From Nocardiaceae bacterium (GTDB lineage: Bacteria > Actinomycetota > Actinomycetes > Mycobacteriales > Mycobacteriaceae), in assembly GCA_021372355.1 (NCBI GenBank), contig JAJFUQ010000031.1:1-46786 (forward strand): a DNA stretch of 46,786 nucleotides, in the 5' to 3' direction. The notes under the pieces were generated by a model. That model saw nothing but the letters and a program-made list of their open reading frames with translations, did not search any database and was not told the origin of the DNA. Positions within the stretch are counted from its first letter, which is position 1. Every line of letters begins with the position of its first letter. The position numbers and the translations under genes are program-made. Below are positions 8,471 through 17,153 of this stretch, in pieces.

Positions 8471-8477
8471 GTTAGTT

Positions 8478-10454
8478 TTACTCCGCTTCCGGAGCCTCCA
8501 CGACGGCGAGAACCGCGCCGACCTCGACCTGCTGGCCGATGGTGACGTTGAGCTCGGTCAGCACGCCGGCGGTGGGAGTCGAGATGGTGTGCTCCATCTT
8601 CATAGCTTCCATCCACAGGATCGGCTGACCGGCCGTGACGGTGTCTCCCACGGCAGCCCCGAGGCGAATGACCGAACCGGGCATCGGCGCGAGGAGCGAG
8701 CCCTCGGCGACGTGGTCGGCCGGGTCCTCGTAGCGCGGGAGCCGACGAACGGTCACCGGACCGAACGGCGAATCGACGCAGACGAGGTCCCCGTAGCGAG
8801 CGACGTCGAACATCCGTGCCACACCGCTCACGTTGAGGACGACGCGACTCGGGCTCAAGGAGATGAGCTCCAGTCCGTCCAAGCCCTCGACGCTGATCTT
8901 TCCGTTCCGGTCGAAGTTGTACTTGACCACATGCTCGCCGGTGTGGCGACTGTCGAACTTCTTGACCTGCGGAAGCGACTGGAGGTTGCGCCAGCCGCTC
9001 GGGAACCGCCCACCGAACTTCGAGGCCGCACGGTTCGCCGCCGACTCGGCCAGCGCAGCCGCGACGATCGACAGCTTCTCCTGCTCCGCGTCGACCAGGG
9101 GTGCCGACAACGCGTCGAGACCATGCGTGTTGAAGAACGCGGTGTCGGTGTCACCCGCGAGGAACGCCTCGTGCCGAAGGACGCGCACGAGCAGGTCGCG
9201 GTTCGTGATGAGACCGTGGATCTTGCTGCGGCACAACGCGTTCGCCAGAATGGTCGCGGCTTCGCGTCGGGTCTCGCCGTACGAGATGACCTTCGACAGC
9301 ATCGGGTCGTAGTGCACGCCGACGACCGAACCGTCCTCGATGCCGGTGTCCAGACGCACGCCCGGACGGTCGAACAGATCGAACTCGGTGATCGTGCCGG
9401 GGATCTCGATCTTGTGCACGGTGCCGGACTGGGGCTGCCAATCGTGCATCGGGTCTTCGGCGTAGAGGCGCACCTCGATCGAGTGACCGCGCAGCGCGGG
9501 CGGCTCGGCCGGAAGCTCGTCGCCGTTGGCGACCTGGATCTGGGTACGAACGAGATCGAGACCCGTGGTCATCTCGGTGACCGGATGCTCGACCTGCAGA
9601 CGCGTGTTCATCTCGAGGAAGAAGAAGTTGCCCTTCTCGTCCGCGAGGAACTCGACCGTGCCGGCACCCTCGTAACCGATCGCCTCGGTCGCGAGCTTGG
9701 CGGCCTTGAACAGTTCGGCCCGCATGCCCGAGATCTTCTCGACGAGCGGCGACGGCGCCTCTTCGACGACCTTCTGGTGACGACGCTGGATCGAGCACTC
9801 ACGCTCGCCGACTGCCCACACGGTGCCGTGCTTGTCGGCCATGACCTGGACCTCGATGTGACGTCCGGTCTCGATGTAGCGCTCGACGAAGACGGTCGCG
9901 TCACCGAATGCCGATCCGGCCTCGCGGGACGCACCCGCGACCTCACCCGCCAACGCATCGAGTGATCGGACGACGCGCATACCGCGACCGCCACCACCGG
10001 CCGACGCCTTGGCGAGCACCGGGAGCATGTCCTCGGTCACCTCGTCGGGCGAGAGTTCCTTGAGGACGGGAACGCCGGCAGCGTCCATCATCTTCTTGGA
10101 CTCGATCTTGGAGCCCATCTGCTCGATGGACTTGACCGGCGGACCGATCCACACGAGACCGGCGTCGATGACGGCCTTTGCGAACTCGGCGTTTTCGGAC
10201 AGGAACCCGTATCCGGGGTGAATCGCGTCGGCGCCGGCGGCCTGAGCTGCGGCGATGATGAGGTCACCACGCAGGTAGGTTTCCGCCGGGGTGTTGCCCG
10301 GCAGACGGACCGCGGCGTCGGCTTCGGAAACGAACGGCGCTTTTGCATCCGCGTCCGAGTACACGGCGACCGTACCGAGGCCCAGCCGGCGACAGGTGGC
10401 GAAGACTCGGCGTGCGATTTCGCCGCGGTTGGCGACAAGAACAGAACTGATCAC
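8478..10454 (-). CDS. Acyl-CoA carboxylase alpha subunit (biotin carboxylase + BCCP)
   Basis: This 658-residue protein carboxylates its own biotin using ATP and bicarbonate and hands the carboxyl to the beta subunit. In order: the N-terminal VLVANRGEIARRVF, HPGYGFLSENAEFA, an ATP-grasp domain with GGGGRGMR, ECSIQRRHQK, and EMNTRLQVEHPVTE. A linker (BT-like) region of ~120 residues follows, then the biotinyl domain with the EAMKMEHT lysine site about 35 residues from the end. Length and order match methylcrotonyl-/geranyl-CoA carboxylase alpha subunits. The GTG start (10454) has GAGG 6 nt upstream and lies 7 bp after the beta stop, which favours it over ATG 10478. It is the last gene of the operon. 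Confidence 0.93.
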   Translation of the reverse strand: MISSVLVANRGEIARRVFATCRRLGLGTVAVYSDADAKAPFVSEADAAVRLPGNTPAETYLRGDLIIAAAQAAGADAIHPGYGFLSENAEFAKAVIDAGLVWIGPPVKSIEQMGSKIESKKMMDAAGVPVLKELSPDEVTEDMLPVLAKASAGGGGRGMRVVRSLDALAGEVAGASREAGSAFGDATVFVERYIETGRHIEVQVMADKHGTVWAVGERECSIQRRHQKVVEEAPSPLVEKISGMRAELFKAAKLATEAIGYEGAGTVEFLADEKGNFFFLEMNTRLQVEHPVTEMTTGLDLVRTQIQVANGDELPAEPPALRGHSIEVRLYAEDPMHDWQPQSGTVHKIEIPGTITEFDLFDRPGVRLDTGIEDGSVVGVHYDPMLSKVISYGETRREAATILANALCRSKIHGLITNRDLLVRVLRHEAFLAGDTDTAFFNTHGLDALSAPLVDAEQEKLSIVAAALAESAANRAASKFGGRFPSGWRNLQSLPQVKKFDSRHTGEHVVKYNFDRNGKISVEGLDGLELISLSPSRVVLNVSGVARMFDVARYGDLVCVDSPFGPVTVRRLPRYEDPADHVAEGSLLAPMPGSVIRLGAAVGDTVTAGQPILWMEAMKMEHTISTPTAGVLTELNVTIGQQVEVGAVLAVVEAPEAE

Positions 10455-10461
10455 GAGAGCC

Positions 10462-12069
10462 TCACATCCGGAAGACACCGAAGCGATCGGTGCCCTCGAT
10501 TGGGTTGACGTGGATTGCGGACAGCGCCATGCCGAGCACGGTGCGTGTGTCGCGGGGGTCGATGATGCCGTCGTCCATGAGGCGACCCGACATGAACATC
10601 GGGGTCGACTCCTTCTCGATCGTGTCCTCAGTCTGCTTCGCGATCATCGACGCGAAGGCCTCAGCTTGGTCGTCCCAGACGTTGCCCCGGCCCTCGTGCG
10701 CCTGCCGCGCGACGATCTTGACGACACCTGCCAACTGCGCGGCGCCCATCACGGCGCATTTCGAAGACGGCCACGCGAACACGAACCGCGGGTTGAACGC
10801 GCGGCCGCACATGCCGTAGTGCCCGGCACCGTACGAGGCACCCATGAGGACCGAGATCGCCGGGACCTTCGAGTTGGCGACCGCGTTGATCATCTGGGCA
10901 CCGTGCTTGATGATGCCTTTCTGCTCGTACTCCTTACCGACCATGTAACCGGTGGTGTTGTGCAGGAAGATCAGCGGAGTGTCGATCTGATTGCACAGCT
11001 GGATGAACTGGGTCGCCTTCTGCGACTCCTCGCTCATCAGCACCCCGCGGGTGTTGGCCAGGATGCCGACCTTGTAGCCGTGGATCTCGGCCCAACCGGT
11101 CGCGAGCGCCGAGCCATACAGAGGCTTGAACTCGTCGAAGTCCGAACCGTCGACGACGCGGGCGATCACCTCGCGCGGATCGAACGGGATCTTGAGGTCG
11201 CCCGGGACGATGCCGAGCAGTTCTTCCTGGTCGTACAGCGGCTCGATGACCTCGGCGCGCGGCTCCGGCCCCTTCTTCCGCCAATTCAGGCGCTTGACGA
11301 TGTTGCGTCCGATGCGGATCGCATCCTGTTCGTCCTGCGCGAGGTAGTCCGCGAGACCCGAGATCTTGGCGTGCATCTCCGCACCACCGAGGGTCTCGTC
11401 GTCGGTCTCTTCACCGGTTGCCATCTTGACCAGCGGCGGACCGGCGAGGAACACCTTCGCGCCGCCCTTGACCATGACGACGTAGTCGGACATACCCGGG
11501 ATGTACGCGCCACCCGCGGTCGAGTTTCCGAACACGAGGGAGATCGTCGGGATCTTGTTGGCCGAGGCCTGCGTGATGTCGCGGAACATCGCACCACCCG
11601 GAACGAACACGTCCTTCTGCGACGGCAGGTCGGCGCCACCGGACTCGGTGAGCGAGATGACCGGCATCGGGTTCTCGCGGATGATGTCGTTGATACGGAG
11701 CGACTTCTTGAGCGAGAAGCCGTTCATGGCGCCGCCCTTGACCGTCGAATCGGGTGCGACGACCATGCACTCGACACCCTCGACGATGCCGATACCGGCG
11801 ATGATCGAACCGCCGACGTGGTACTCGCTGCCCCAGCCCGCAAGCGGGAGAAGCTCGAGGAACGGGGTGTCCTCGTCGAGCAGCAGTTCGATGCGCTCAC
11901 GCGCGGTCATCTTGCCGCGCTTGTGCTGGCGCTCGACGTACTTCGGGCCGCCGCCGGCGATGTTCTTTTGGTACTCGACGTCGAGAGCTGCCAGCTTCTC
12001 GTTCATCGACTCGGCGTTGGCGATGTAATCAGCGCTGTTCTTGTCCAGCGCGGTCTTCAGAGTGGTCAC
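10462..12069 (-). CDS. Acyl-CoA carboxylase beta subunit (carboxyltransferase)
   Basis: The 535-residue carboxyltransferase moves the carboxyl group from biotin to an acyl-CoA. Both crotonase-like halves are present. The N half shows SLTESGGADLPSQ and STAGGAYIPGMSDY (acyl-CoA oxyanion hole), then FLAGPPLVKMATGEE, a run typical of the methylcrotonyl-/geranyl-CoA group. The C half shows FLHNTTGYMVG and GASYGAGHYGMCGRAF (biotin side). The GTG start at 12069 overlaps the dehydrogenase stop as GTGA, giving translational coupling; longer in-frame extensions run into that gene and are unlikely. The substrate cannot be fixed from sequence; the neighbours suggest a 3-methyl-branched enoyl-CoA. Confidence 0.92.
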   Translation of the reverse strand: MTTLKTALDKNSADYIANAESMNEKLAALDVEYQKNIAGGGPKYVERQHKRGKMTARERIELLLDEDTPFLELLPLAGWGSEYHVGGSIIAGIGIVEGVECMVVAPDSTVKGGAMNGFSLKKSLRINDIIRENPMPVISLTESGGADLPSQKDVFVPGGAMFRDITQASANKIPTISLVFGNSTAGGAYIPGMSDYVVMVKGGAKVFLAGPPLVKMATGEETDDETLGGAEMHAKISGLADYLAQDEQDAIRIGRNIVKRLNWRKKGPEPRAEVIEPLYDQEELLGIVPGDLKIPFDPREVIARVVDGSDFDEFKPLYGSALATGWAEIHGYKVGILANTRGVLMSEESQKATQFIQLCNQIDTPLIFLHNTTGYMVGKEYEQKGIIKHGAQMINAVANSKVPAISVLMGASYGAGHYGMCGRAFNPRFVFAWPSSKCAVMGAAQLAGVVKIVARQAHEGRGNVWDDQAEAFASMIAKQTEDTIEKESTPMFMSGRLMDDGIIDPRDTRTVLGMALSAIHVNPIEGTDRFGVFRM

Positions 12070-13211
12070 GCGTACCCCAGGAGCTTCGAAGCCAACATGG
12101 TCATGATCTCGTCGGTGCCGCCACCGATGCCGATGATGCGGAAGTCGCGGTAGATGCGCTCGACCTCGGACTCGCGCATGTAGCCCATCCCGCCGTGAAG
12201 CTGAACGGCCTCGTTGACGACCCACGCGCCGTTCTCGACGGCGGTGTTCTTCGCGAAGCACACCTCGGCAAGGAGGTTCGACTCCCCCGCTTCCGCACGC
12301 TCGACGAGCGAACGCGTGTAGACGCGAGCGACGTCGACCTTGCGCTGCATATCGGCGAGCTTCATCTGCACGTGCTGACGCTTGATCAGCGGCTTGCCGA
12401 ACGTCTCGCGATTGCGACACCAGTCGACGGTCAGGTCGAGTGCACGCTGCGCGGTCGAGTAGGCCAGCACCGCAAGGCCGATGCGCTCGGAGACGAAGGC
12501 GCCCGCGATCGCGGCGAAGCCCGAGTTCTCCGGACCCACGAGGTTCTCCGCCGGGACCTTGACATCGACGTACGACAGTTCAGCGGTGTCGCTGCACAGC
12601 CAGCCCATCTTGTCGAGCTTGCGCGAGACGGTGAAGCCCGGCGTGTCCTTGTCGACGACGATCAGGGAGATTCCACCCGCGCCGGTACCGCCGGTGCGGA
12701 CCGCCGTGGTGACGTAGTCAGCGCGCACGCCCGACGTGATGAACGTCTTCGAGCCGTTGATGATGTAGTGGTCGCCCTCGCGCTTGGCGGTCGTGCGCAG
12801 GTTGTTGACATCGGAGCCGCCACCGGGCTCGGTGATCGCGAGCGAGCCGATCATGTCGCCACTGAACGTCGGCTTGACGTACTTGTCGATCAGGAATTGA
12901 TCGCCCGAGTTGATGATGTGCGGACACGCGATCGCACACGTGAACAGCGACGCCCACAGTCCGCCGGGTGCGCCGGCGTACCCGAGTTCCTCGCTCATGA
13001 TCGTGTCTTCGATCATCGAGCCACCCGAACCACCCACGGACTCCGGCTTCGAAATGCCGAGTAAGCCCAGTTCGCCGGCCTTCTTGTGGAGGGCACGAGG
13101 GAGCAGGCCGTCGGCTTCCCACTGGTCGATATACGGCATGATCTCGCGCTCGGCGAAACCCCGTGCCGTGGCACGAAGTTCCTTGTTCTCCCAAATAGGT
13201 GGGTTGATCAT
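12066..13211 (-). CDS. Acyl-CoA dehydrogenase (IVD/citronellyl-CoA-like)
   Basis: The 381-residue flavoprotein introduces an alpha,beta double bond into an acyl-CoA. The FAD/substrate runs AITEPGGGSDV (125-135) and KTFITSG are clear, and the C-terminal RDFRIIGIGGGTDEIM holds the family end motif. Where short/medium-chain enzymes carry Glu (YEGT), this protein has Gly. Instead Glu242 in FVSERIGLA sits at the helix-G position used by isovaleryl-CoA and long-chain dehydrogenases, which suits a branched substrate. The ATG at 13211 overlaps the AtuA-like stop as TGATG. A product of this enzyme would be a natural substrate for the carboxylase encoded next to it. Confidence 0.92.
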   Translation of the reverse strand: MINPPIWENKELRATARGFAEREIMPYIDQWEADGLLPRALHKKAGELGLLGISKPESVGGSGGSMIEDTIMSEELGYAGAPGGLWASLFTCAIACPHIINSGDQFLIDKYVKPTFSGDMIGSLAITEPGGGSDVNNLRTTAKREGDHYIINGSKTFITSGVRADYVTTAVRTGGTGAGGISLIVVDKDTPGFTVSRKLDKMGWLCSDTAELSYVDVKVPAENLVGPENSGFAAIAGAFVSERIGLAVLAYSTAQRALDLTVDWCRNRETFGKPLIKRQHVQMKLADMQRKVDVARVYTRSLVERAEAGESNLLAEVCFAKNTAVENGAWVVNEAVQLHGGMGYMRESEVERIYRDFRIIGIGGGTDEIMTMLASKLLGYA

Positions 13212-14923
13212 CAGAGCAATGCCTCCGGGATTTCAATGTGACGGGACCGCAGCCACTCACCAAGGCCCTTGGCTTGCGGGTCGAACCGGACCTGCTCGGC
13301 AACGCCCTTGCCGAGAATGCCCTCGATAACGAAGTTGAGCGCCCGCAGGTTCGGCAGAACCGTGCGAGAGATGTTGAGCGACTTGGCTTCCGGAAGCAGT
13401 TCCCGGAGCTTCTCGGTGGTCAGCTCATTCGCGAGCCAGGCCCACTGTTCCTCGGTGCGGACCCAGACGCCGATGTTCGCGTTGCCGCCCTTGTCGCCCG
13501 AGCGGGCCAACGCGATCGTGCCGAGTGGCACGGTCTTCGTGGCACCGTCGAACGAGAACTCGGGGAGGGACGGCTCGACGACATCGTCAAGCGGTTGCGT
13601 GTCCTGGACATTGGCGACGTCGATCCGCGTTCCGTCCGGCAGTACCGCAATGTGCGAAACCTTGTCGCGGTCGACGTAGCCCGGGGTGAAGAACCCGTAC
13701 GGCGAGGCGTTTCCGGGCGGCGCGGTGAACGTGCAGCCAGGGTAGCTGGCGAGCGCGAGTTCTACAGCGACGGCCGAGAACGGCTTGCCGATCTTGTCGG
13801 GGTCCGGGTCCCGGGCGACCAGGCGCAGCAGCGCCGAACCCTGCTCCTCGGTCTCGGCGTTCGGACGGTCGAGCCGGACGAGCTCGGTCGACAGTTCCGC
13901 CGGCTGCATCGGCAGCCACTCGCGGAACTGACTGATCGCGAGCTCGGCCTTCTTCTCGATGTCGAGGCCGGTGAGGATGAGCGTCATCTCGTTGCGGAAG
14001 CCGCCGAACGAGTTCAGCGAAACCTTGAGCTGCGGCGGCGGAGCCTCGCCCTTGACGCCGGAAACGAGGACGCGGTCCTGCCCTTCCTGCGTGACCGAGA
14101 AGCTGTCGAGGCGGGTCGTCACGTCCGGGTTCGCGTAGCGCGTGCCCTGGATTTCGTACATGAGCTGCGACTTCACGGTGTCGACCGTGACCGCGCCGCC
14201 CGTACCTTCGTGCTTGCCGATGACGAACGATCCATCGCGGCGGATGTCGGCGTACGGGAACCCCGGACGGCCGATCATGCCGCCGTTGATCTCGGTGAAG
14301 AACGAGTAGTTTCCGCCGGTCGCCTGTGTGCCGCATTCGATGATGTGGCCGGCGACGACAGCGCCCGCGAGGGCGTCGTAGTCGGTGCGGCTCCAGCCGA
14401 AGTGCGCGGCGGCGGGCCCGACGATGACCGCAGCGTCCGTGACCCGACCGGTCACGACGATGTCCGCGCCGGCGTTGAGGCACTCGACGATGCCCCACCC
14501 GCCGAGGTACGCGTTGGCAGTCAGCGATCCGGCGAATCCGAGGTCGGCGGCCTTGTCGATGATGTTGTCACCCTCGACGTACGCGATCTTGGGCGCGAGT
14601 CCGAGCTTGTCGGCCACTTCCTGCAGCTTTGCCGCGAGGCCCGCGGTGTTGAGGCCACCGGCGTTCGCGACGATCTGCACGTTCTTCTCGAGCGCGAGGC
14701 CCATGCATTCTTCGACCTGCTTGAGGAAGGTCTTCGCGTAACCGAGCGACTGGTCGCGCATGCGGTCCTTGCCGAGGATGAGCATCGTCAGCTCGGCGAG
14801 GTAGTCACCGGTGAGGACGTCGAGTTCGCCGCCCTCGAGCATCTCCTTCATCGCGGAGATGCGGTCGCCGTAGAAACCGGAACAGTTTCCGATCCGGATG
14901 AGGTCAGGGTTCTGGGAAAGCAT
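13211..14923 (-). CDS. AtuA-like protein (DUF1446 + AtuA C-terminal domain)
   Basis: About 570 residues in two parts. Residues ~8-445 are DUF1446 (IRIGNCSGFYGDR at the start, ANAGGLNTAGLA, VTGRVTDAAVIVGPAA). Residues ~465-570 are the small AtuA-type domain (ALARSGDKGGNANIGV). AtuA is required for citronellol/geraniol use in Pseudomonas, but its reaction is not known to me. The ATG at 14923 has AAGGA 6 nt upstream; GTG 14926 is directly adjacent. The gene begins 9 bp after the TIGR03084 stop and overlaps the dehydrogenase gene. Its place beside a branched acyl-CoA dehydrogenase and a biotin carboxylase mirrors the atu/liu gene sets. Confidence 0.9.
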   Translation of the reverse strand: MLSQNPDLIRIGNCSGFYGDRISAMKEMLEGGELDVLTGDYLAELTMLILGKDRMRDQSLGYAKTFLKQVEECMGLALEKNVQIVANAGGLNTAGLAAKLQEVADKLGLAPKIAYVEGDNIIDKAADLGFAGSLTANAYLGGWGIVECLNAGADIVVTGRVTDAAVIVGPAAAHFGWSRTDYDALAGAVVAGHIIECGTQATGGNYSFFTEINGGMIGRPGFPYADIRRDGSFVIGKHEGTGGAVTVDTVKSQLMYEIQGTRYANPDVTTRLDSFSVTQEGQDRVLVSGVKGEAPPPQLKVSLNSFGGFRNEMTLILTGLDIEKKAELAISQFREWLPMQPAELSTELVRLDRPNAETEEQGSALLRLVARDPDPDKIGKPFSAVAVELALASYPGCTFTAPPGNASPYGFFTPGYVDRDKVSHIAVLPDGTRIDVANVQDTQPLDDVVEPSLPEFSFDGATKTVPLGTIALARSGDKGGNANIGVWVRTEEQWAWLANELTTEKLRELLPEAKSLNISRTVLPNLRALNFVIEGILGKGVAEQVRFDPQAKGLGEWLRSRHIEIPEALL

Positions 14924-14932
14924 CACGTGTCC

Positions 14933-15724
14933 TTACGAGAACTGTCCGGGCTGACGACCCGCACCGGGCGGACCAGCGAAAACCTGCGCGATGGAAAGCC
15001 AGTGTTCGACGGCGTCCGTCGAACCGACGAGGTCAGTGTCGGCGCGGTGCCGACGCTGCGTCGCGAGCAGGCAGAAGTCGAGCGCGGAGCCAGTCAGCTT
15101 GTCGACGGCATCTTCGGGTCCCCAGGACCACACCTCACCGCTCGGCGCCACGAGCTCGATGCGGAACTCCGCCGCGGGAGCCGTCTCGCCCCGAACCATG
15201 TAGGCGAAATTGCGCGTTCGGACCGCGAGGTGCGTGACGTGCTTGAGCCGGTCGGTCGGCTCACGCGTGATGCCGAGCGCGTCGTAGACGTCCTGACCGT
15301 GCGCCCAGGTCTCCATCATTCGAGCGGTCGCCATCGACATCGCGCTCATCGGCGGACCGAACCACGTGAGCTTCGTCCCAGCGGGGACGTTCTTCAGGGC
15401 CTCGGCGAGCTTGTCGCGGCCGTCCTGCCAGACCTGCAGCAGGTCCGGCCTGGCGGCCCACTCCGCCGCGGCACTGTCGACGAACTTCTCGATGTTGCCG
15501 GCGGCGATCGCCTCCTGCAGCTTCTGCACGAACAGTTCTGGGTCGGTCGCCGACACGTATGCGATGTCATCTGTCCAGGCCAAGTGGCCAATCTGGTGCG
15601 CGATCGTCCAGCCCTCAGCCGGAGTTGGCGTGTGCCAACCGGTCGTATCCAGTCCCGTCACAATCTTCTCGAGATCCGCGCCTTCAGCCGCGAGATCCGC
15701 GAGCACATCTACGAGCTCAGCCAT
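14933..15724 (-). CDS. TIGR03084-family DinB-like metal-binding protein
   Basis: The 263-residue protein matches TIGR03084, related to the DinB / mycothiol-dependent isomerase fold. The N-terminal bundle shows TPAEGWTIAHQIGHLAW, and the second metal-site helix is METWAHGQDVYDAL; the His residues in these two runs probably bind one divalent metal. The activity is undefined; mycothiol-dependent transfer or isomerisation is possible. ATG 15724 (MAELVDVL) is chosen over the ATG 36 nt further upstream, which would lie against the palindromic operator. It is the first gene of the catabolic operon. Confidence 0.85.
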   Translation of the reverse strand: MAELVDVLADLAAEGADLEKIVTGLDTTGWHTPTPAEGWTIAHQIGHLAWTDDIAYVSATDPELFVQKLQEAIAAGNIEKFVDSAAAEWAARPDLLQVWQDGRDKLAEALKNVPAGTKLTWFGPPMSAMSMATARMMETWAHGQDVYDALGITREPTDRLKHVTHLAVRTRNFAYMVRGETAPAAEFRIELVAPSGEVWSWGPEDAVDKLTGSALDFCLLATQRRHRADTDLVGSTDAVEHWLSIAQVFAGPPGAGRQPGQFS

Positions 15725-15754
15725 GCGACACAGCAAACCAGCGTTCGCAAACAA

Positions 15755-15772
15755 AATCAAGCACGCTTGATT
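15755..15772. promoter_or_regulatory. Perfect palindrome, likely operator of the carboxylase operon
   Basis: AATCAAGC-AC-GCTTGATT: two perfect 8-bp arms around 2 nt, 31 bp before the TIGR03084 ATG and 47 bp before the divergent WS/DGAT-like GTG. On the minus strand the right arm contains TTGATT, which could be a -35, so a bound repressor would block transcription. TetR-family repressors of fatty-acid and isoprenoid catabolism use sites of this type. The arms resemble the KstR2 site but the spacing between CAAG and CTTG is 4 nt instead of 2. No regulator gene lies beside it. Confidence 0.7.
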
Positions 15773-15818
15773 GTTTTTTGGGAGTGGCGCGGGTCAAACC
15801 TTCGGCGAGGCGTCTGAC

Positions 15819-17153
15819 GTGCCACATGAGAAGCTGTCGACATGCGTATTGGCCGCCATCGATGCATCGCACTTCTTCGGTGAGATTCCGAACTATCCCG
15901 GCGACGTCGTCCCTGTAGCAGTCATCGACTCCCCCAACGGATCCCCGTCGTTCGCGGAGATCCGGGACGTTATCGCGGCGCGCGCCGAACGCATCCCCAC
16001 CCTGCGCGAACTGGCGCGGACGGTGCCCATGAACCTCGACTACCCGCATTGGGTTCGCGACGAGCAGCCCGTCGAGCGGCTGATTCTCGAAAACCCCGCC
16101 AATACGTGGCAAGACGTTCTCGCCGCAGTCACCGCACTCTCGTTCGACGGAGTCGACGCCGACCAGACCGGATGGCGGCTCGTGGTGTTCCGCAACGTGA
16201 CCGGCGCCCTGGACATCAAGGGCACTGCGACGGTCGTGATGCACCAGGCCAACCACGCCATCACCGCCGGCGGCGGCAGCTCGCAGGTGATGCGCGCGTT
16301 GTTCGGCGACGACGACGCCTTCGCCCGAATCCCCGGCCATGGCAACCCCAGCGACAAGGTCGGGTTCCGCGCGGCGCTCGCGGGACTGCGACGCCTCCCC
16401 CGCGATCTGCGTACCGCCGCCAAGGCGTCGTCCGCCAGCCGGCGCCTCAACGAAATGAACAATGCGCCCGAACCCCGCGTGAGCGCCGCGCTGCACTCGC
16501 TGGGTACCGGGCGGAACTTCGTGGATATTCGACCCGTCCCGACCGGTCACCTCAAGACACTGGGCAGCGTCACCGAGACGACACTGGTGGCTGTCTTGGT
16601 GGCACTGTCGCAGTACCTGGTCGAACACGGCGAGCCCACTGAAGGCATCACCGCGATCCTGCCGGTCGCGTCCAAATCGTTTCGCACCGCGAATCTGCCG
16701 GTCTCGGCCGCGAACACGGCGGGCGTCCGCGCGATGGTCAGCCTGCACCCGGGGATCGCCGACCTGCGCGAGCGGGCCGCGAAGATCCGGGCGGACCTCC
16801 GCGACCAACTCGTCCTCTGCGAAAGCGAGGAAGTTGTCACGGTCCAACAGGGCTTCGAGGCCACCCCGCCGCTCCTTCTCGCGCTAACCGCGAAGGCCTC
16901 GACCAAGCGTCCGCCGGCCAAACCCACCGCGAGCCTCAACCTGAACTCGTACCACCGCGGACCGGCCGACCTCTCACTGTGCGGCGATCCGGTTCGCTGC
17001 ATCGGTGCGGCACCGATCATCAGCCCGCGCCTCGCCCTGACCACACAGGGCGACGTCATGGCGGTCAGCGTCGCCGCGGACAGCAGCATGCCTGACCCGC
17101 AGCGCTACGCCGACCTGCTGCACGAGGCCATCGCCACCATCAGTGCGCTATAG
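15819..17153 (+). CDS. WS/DGAT-like acyltransferase with degenerate active-site motif
   Basis: The 444-residue protein has the layout of wax ester synthase/diacylglycerol acyltransferases: an early AIDASHFFGE run, the catalytic region near 120-155, and a C-terminal DUF1298-like half ending near SVAADSSMPDPQRYADL. The hallmark HHxxxDG reads N145-H146-A-I-T-A150-G: the catalytic second His survives, while the first His and the Asp are lost. It may have altered or no acyltransferase activity. GTG 15819 has GAGG about 9 nt upstream; the TTG at 15771 would overlap the palindrome. The gene is divergent from the acyl-CoA operon and may be co-regulated with it. Confidence 0.75.
   Translation: MPHEKLSTCVLAAIDASHFFGEIPNYPGDVVPVAVIDSPNGSPSFAEIRDVIAARAERIPTLRELARTVPMNLDYPHWVRDEQPVERLILENPANTWQDVLAAVTALSFDGVDADQTGWRLVVFRNVTGALDIKGTATVVMHQANHAITAGGGSSQVMRALFGDDDAFARIPGHGNPSDKVGFRAALAGLRRLPRDLRTAAKASSASRRLNEMNNAPEPRVSAALHSLGTGRNFVDIRPVPTGHLKTLGSVTETTLVAVLVALSQYLVEHGEPTEGITAILPVASKSFRTANLPVSAANTAGVRAMVSLHPGIADLRERAAKIRADLRDQLVLCESEEVVTVQQGFEATPPLLLALTAKASTKRPPAKPTASLNLNSYHRGPADLSLCGDPVRCIGAAPIISPRLALTTQGDVMAVSVAADSSMPDPQRYADLLHEAIATISAL

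Noticed and set aside
10291..12153. Long plus-strand ORF opposite the carboxylase beta gene, and similar ones at 8244-9965 and 13238-15817
   Set aside because: They are antisense shadows caused by GC-rich third positions: Arg/Asp/Val-rich text with no family motif, over genes with clear domains.
15755..15772. KstR2 operator
   Set aside because: The KstR2 consensus has 2 nt between CAAG and CTTG; this site has 4 nt, so it is probably for another repressor.
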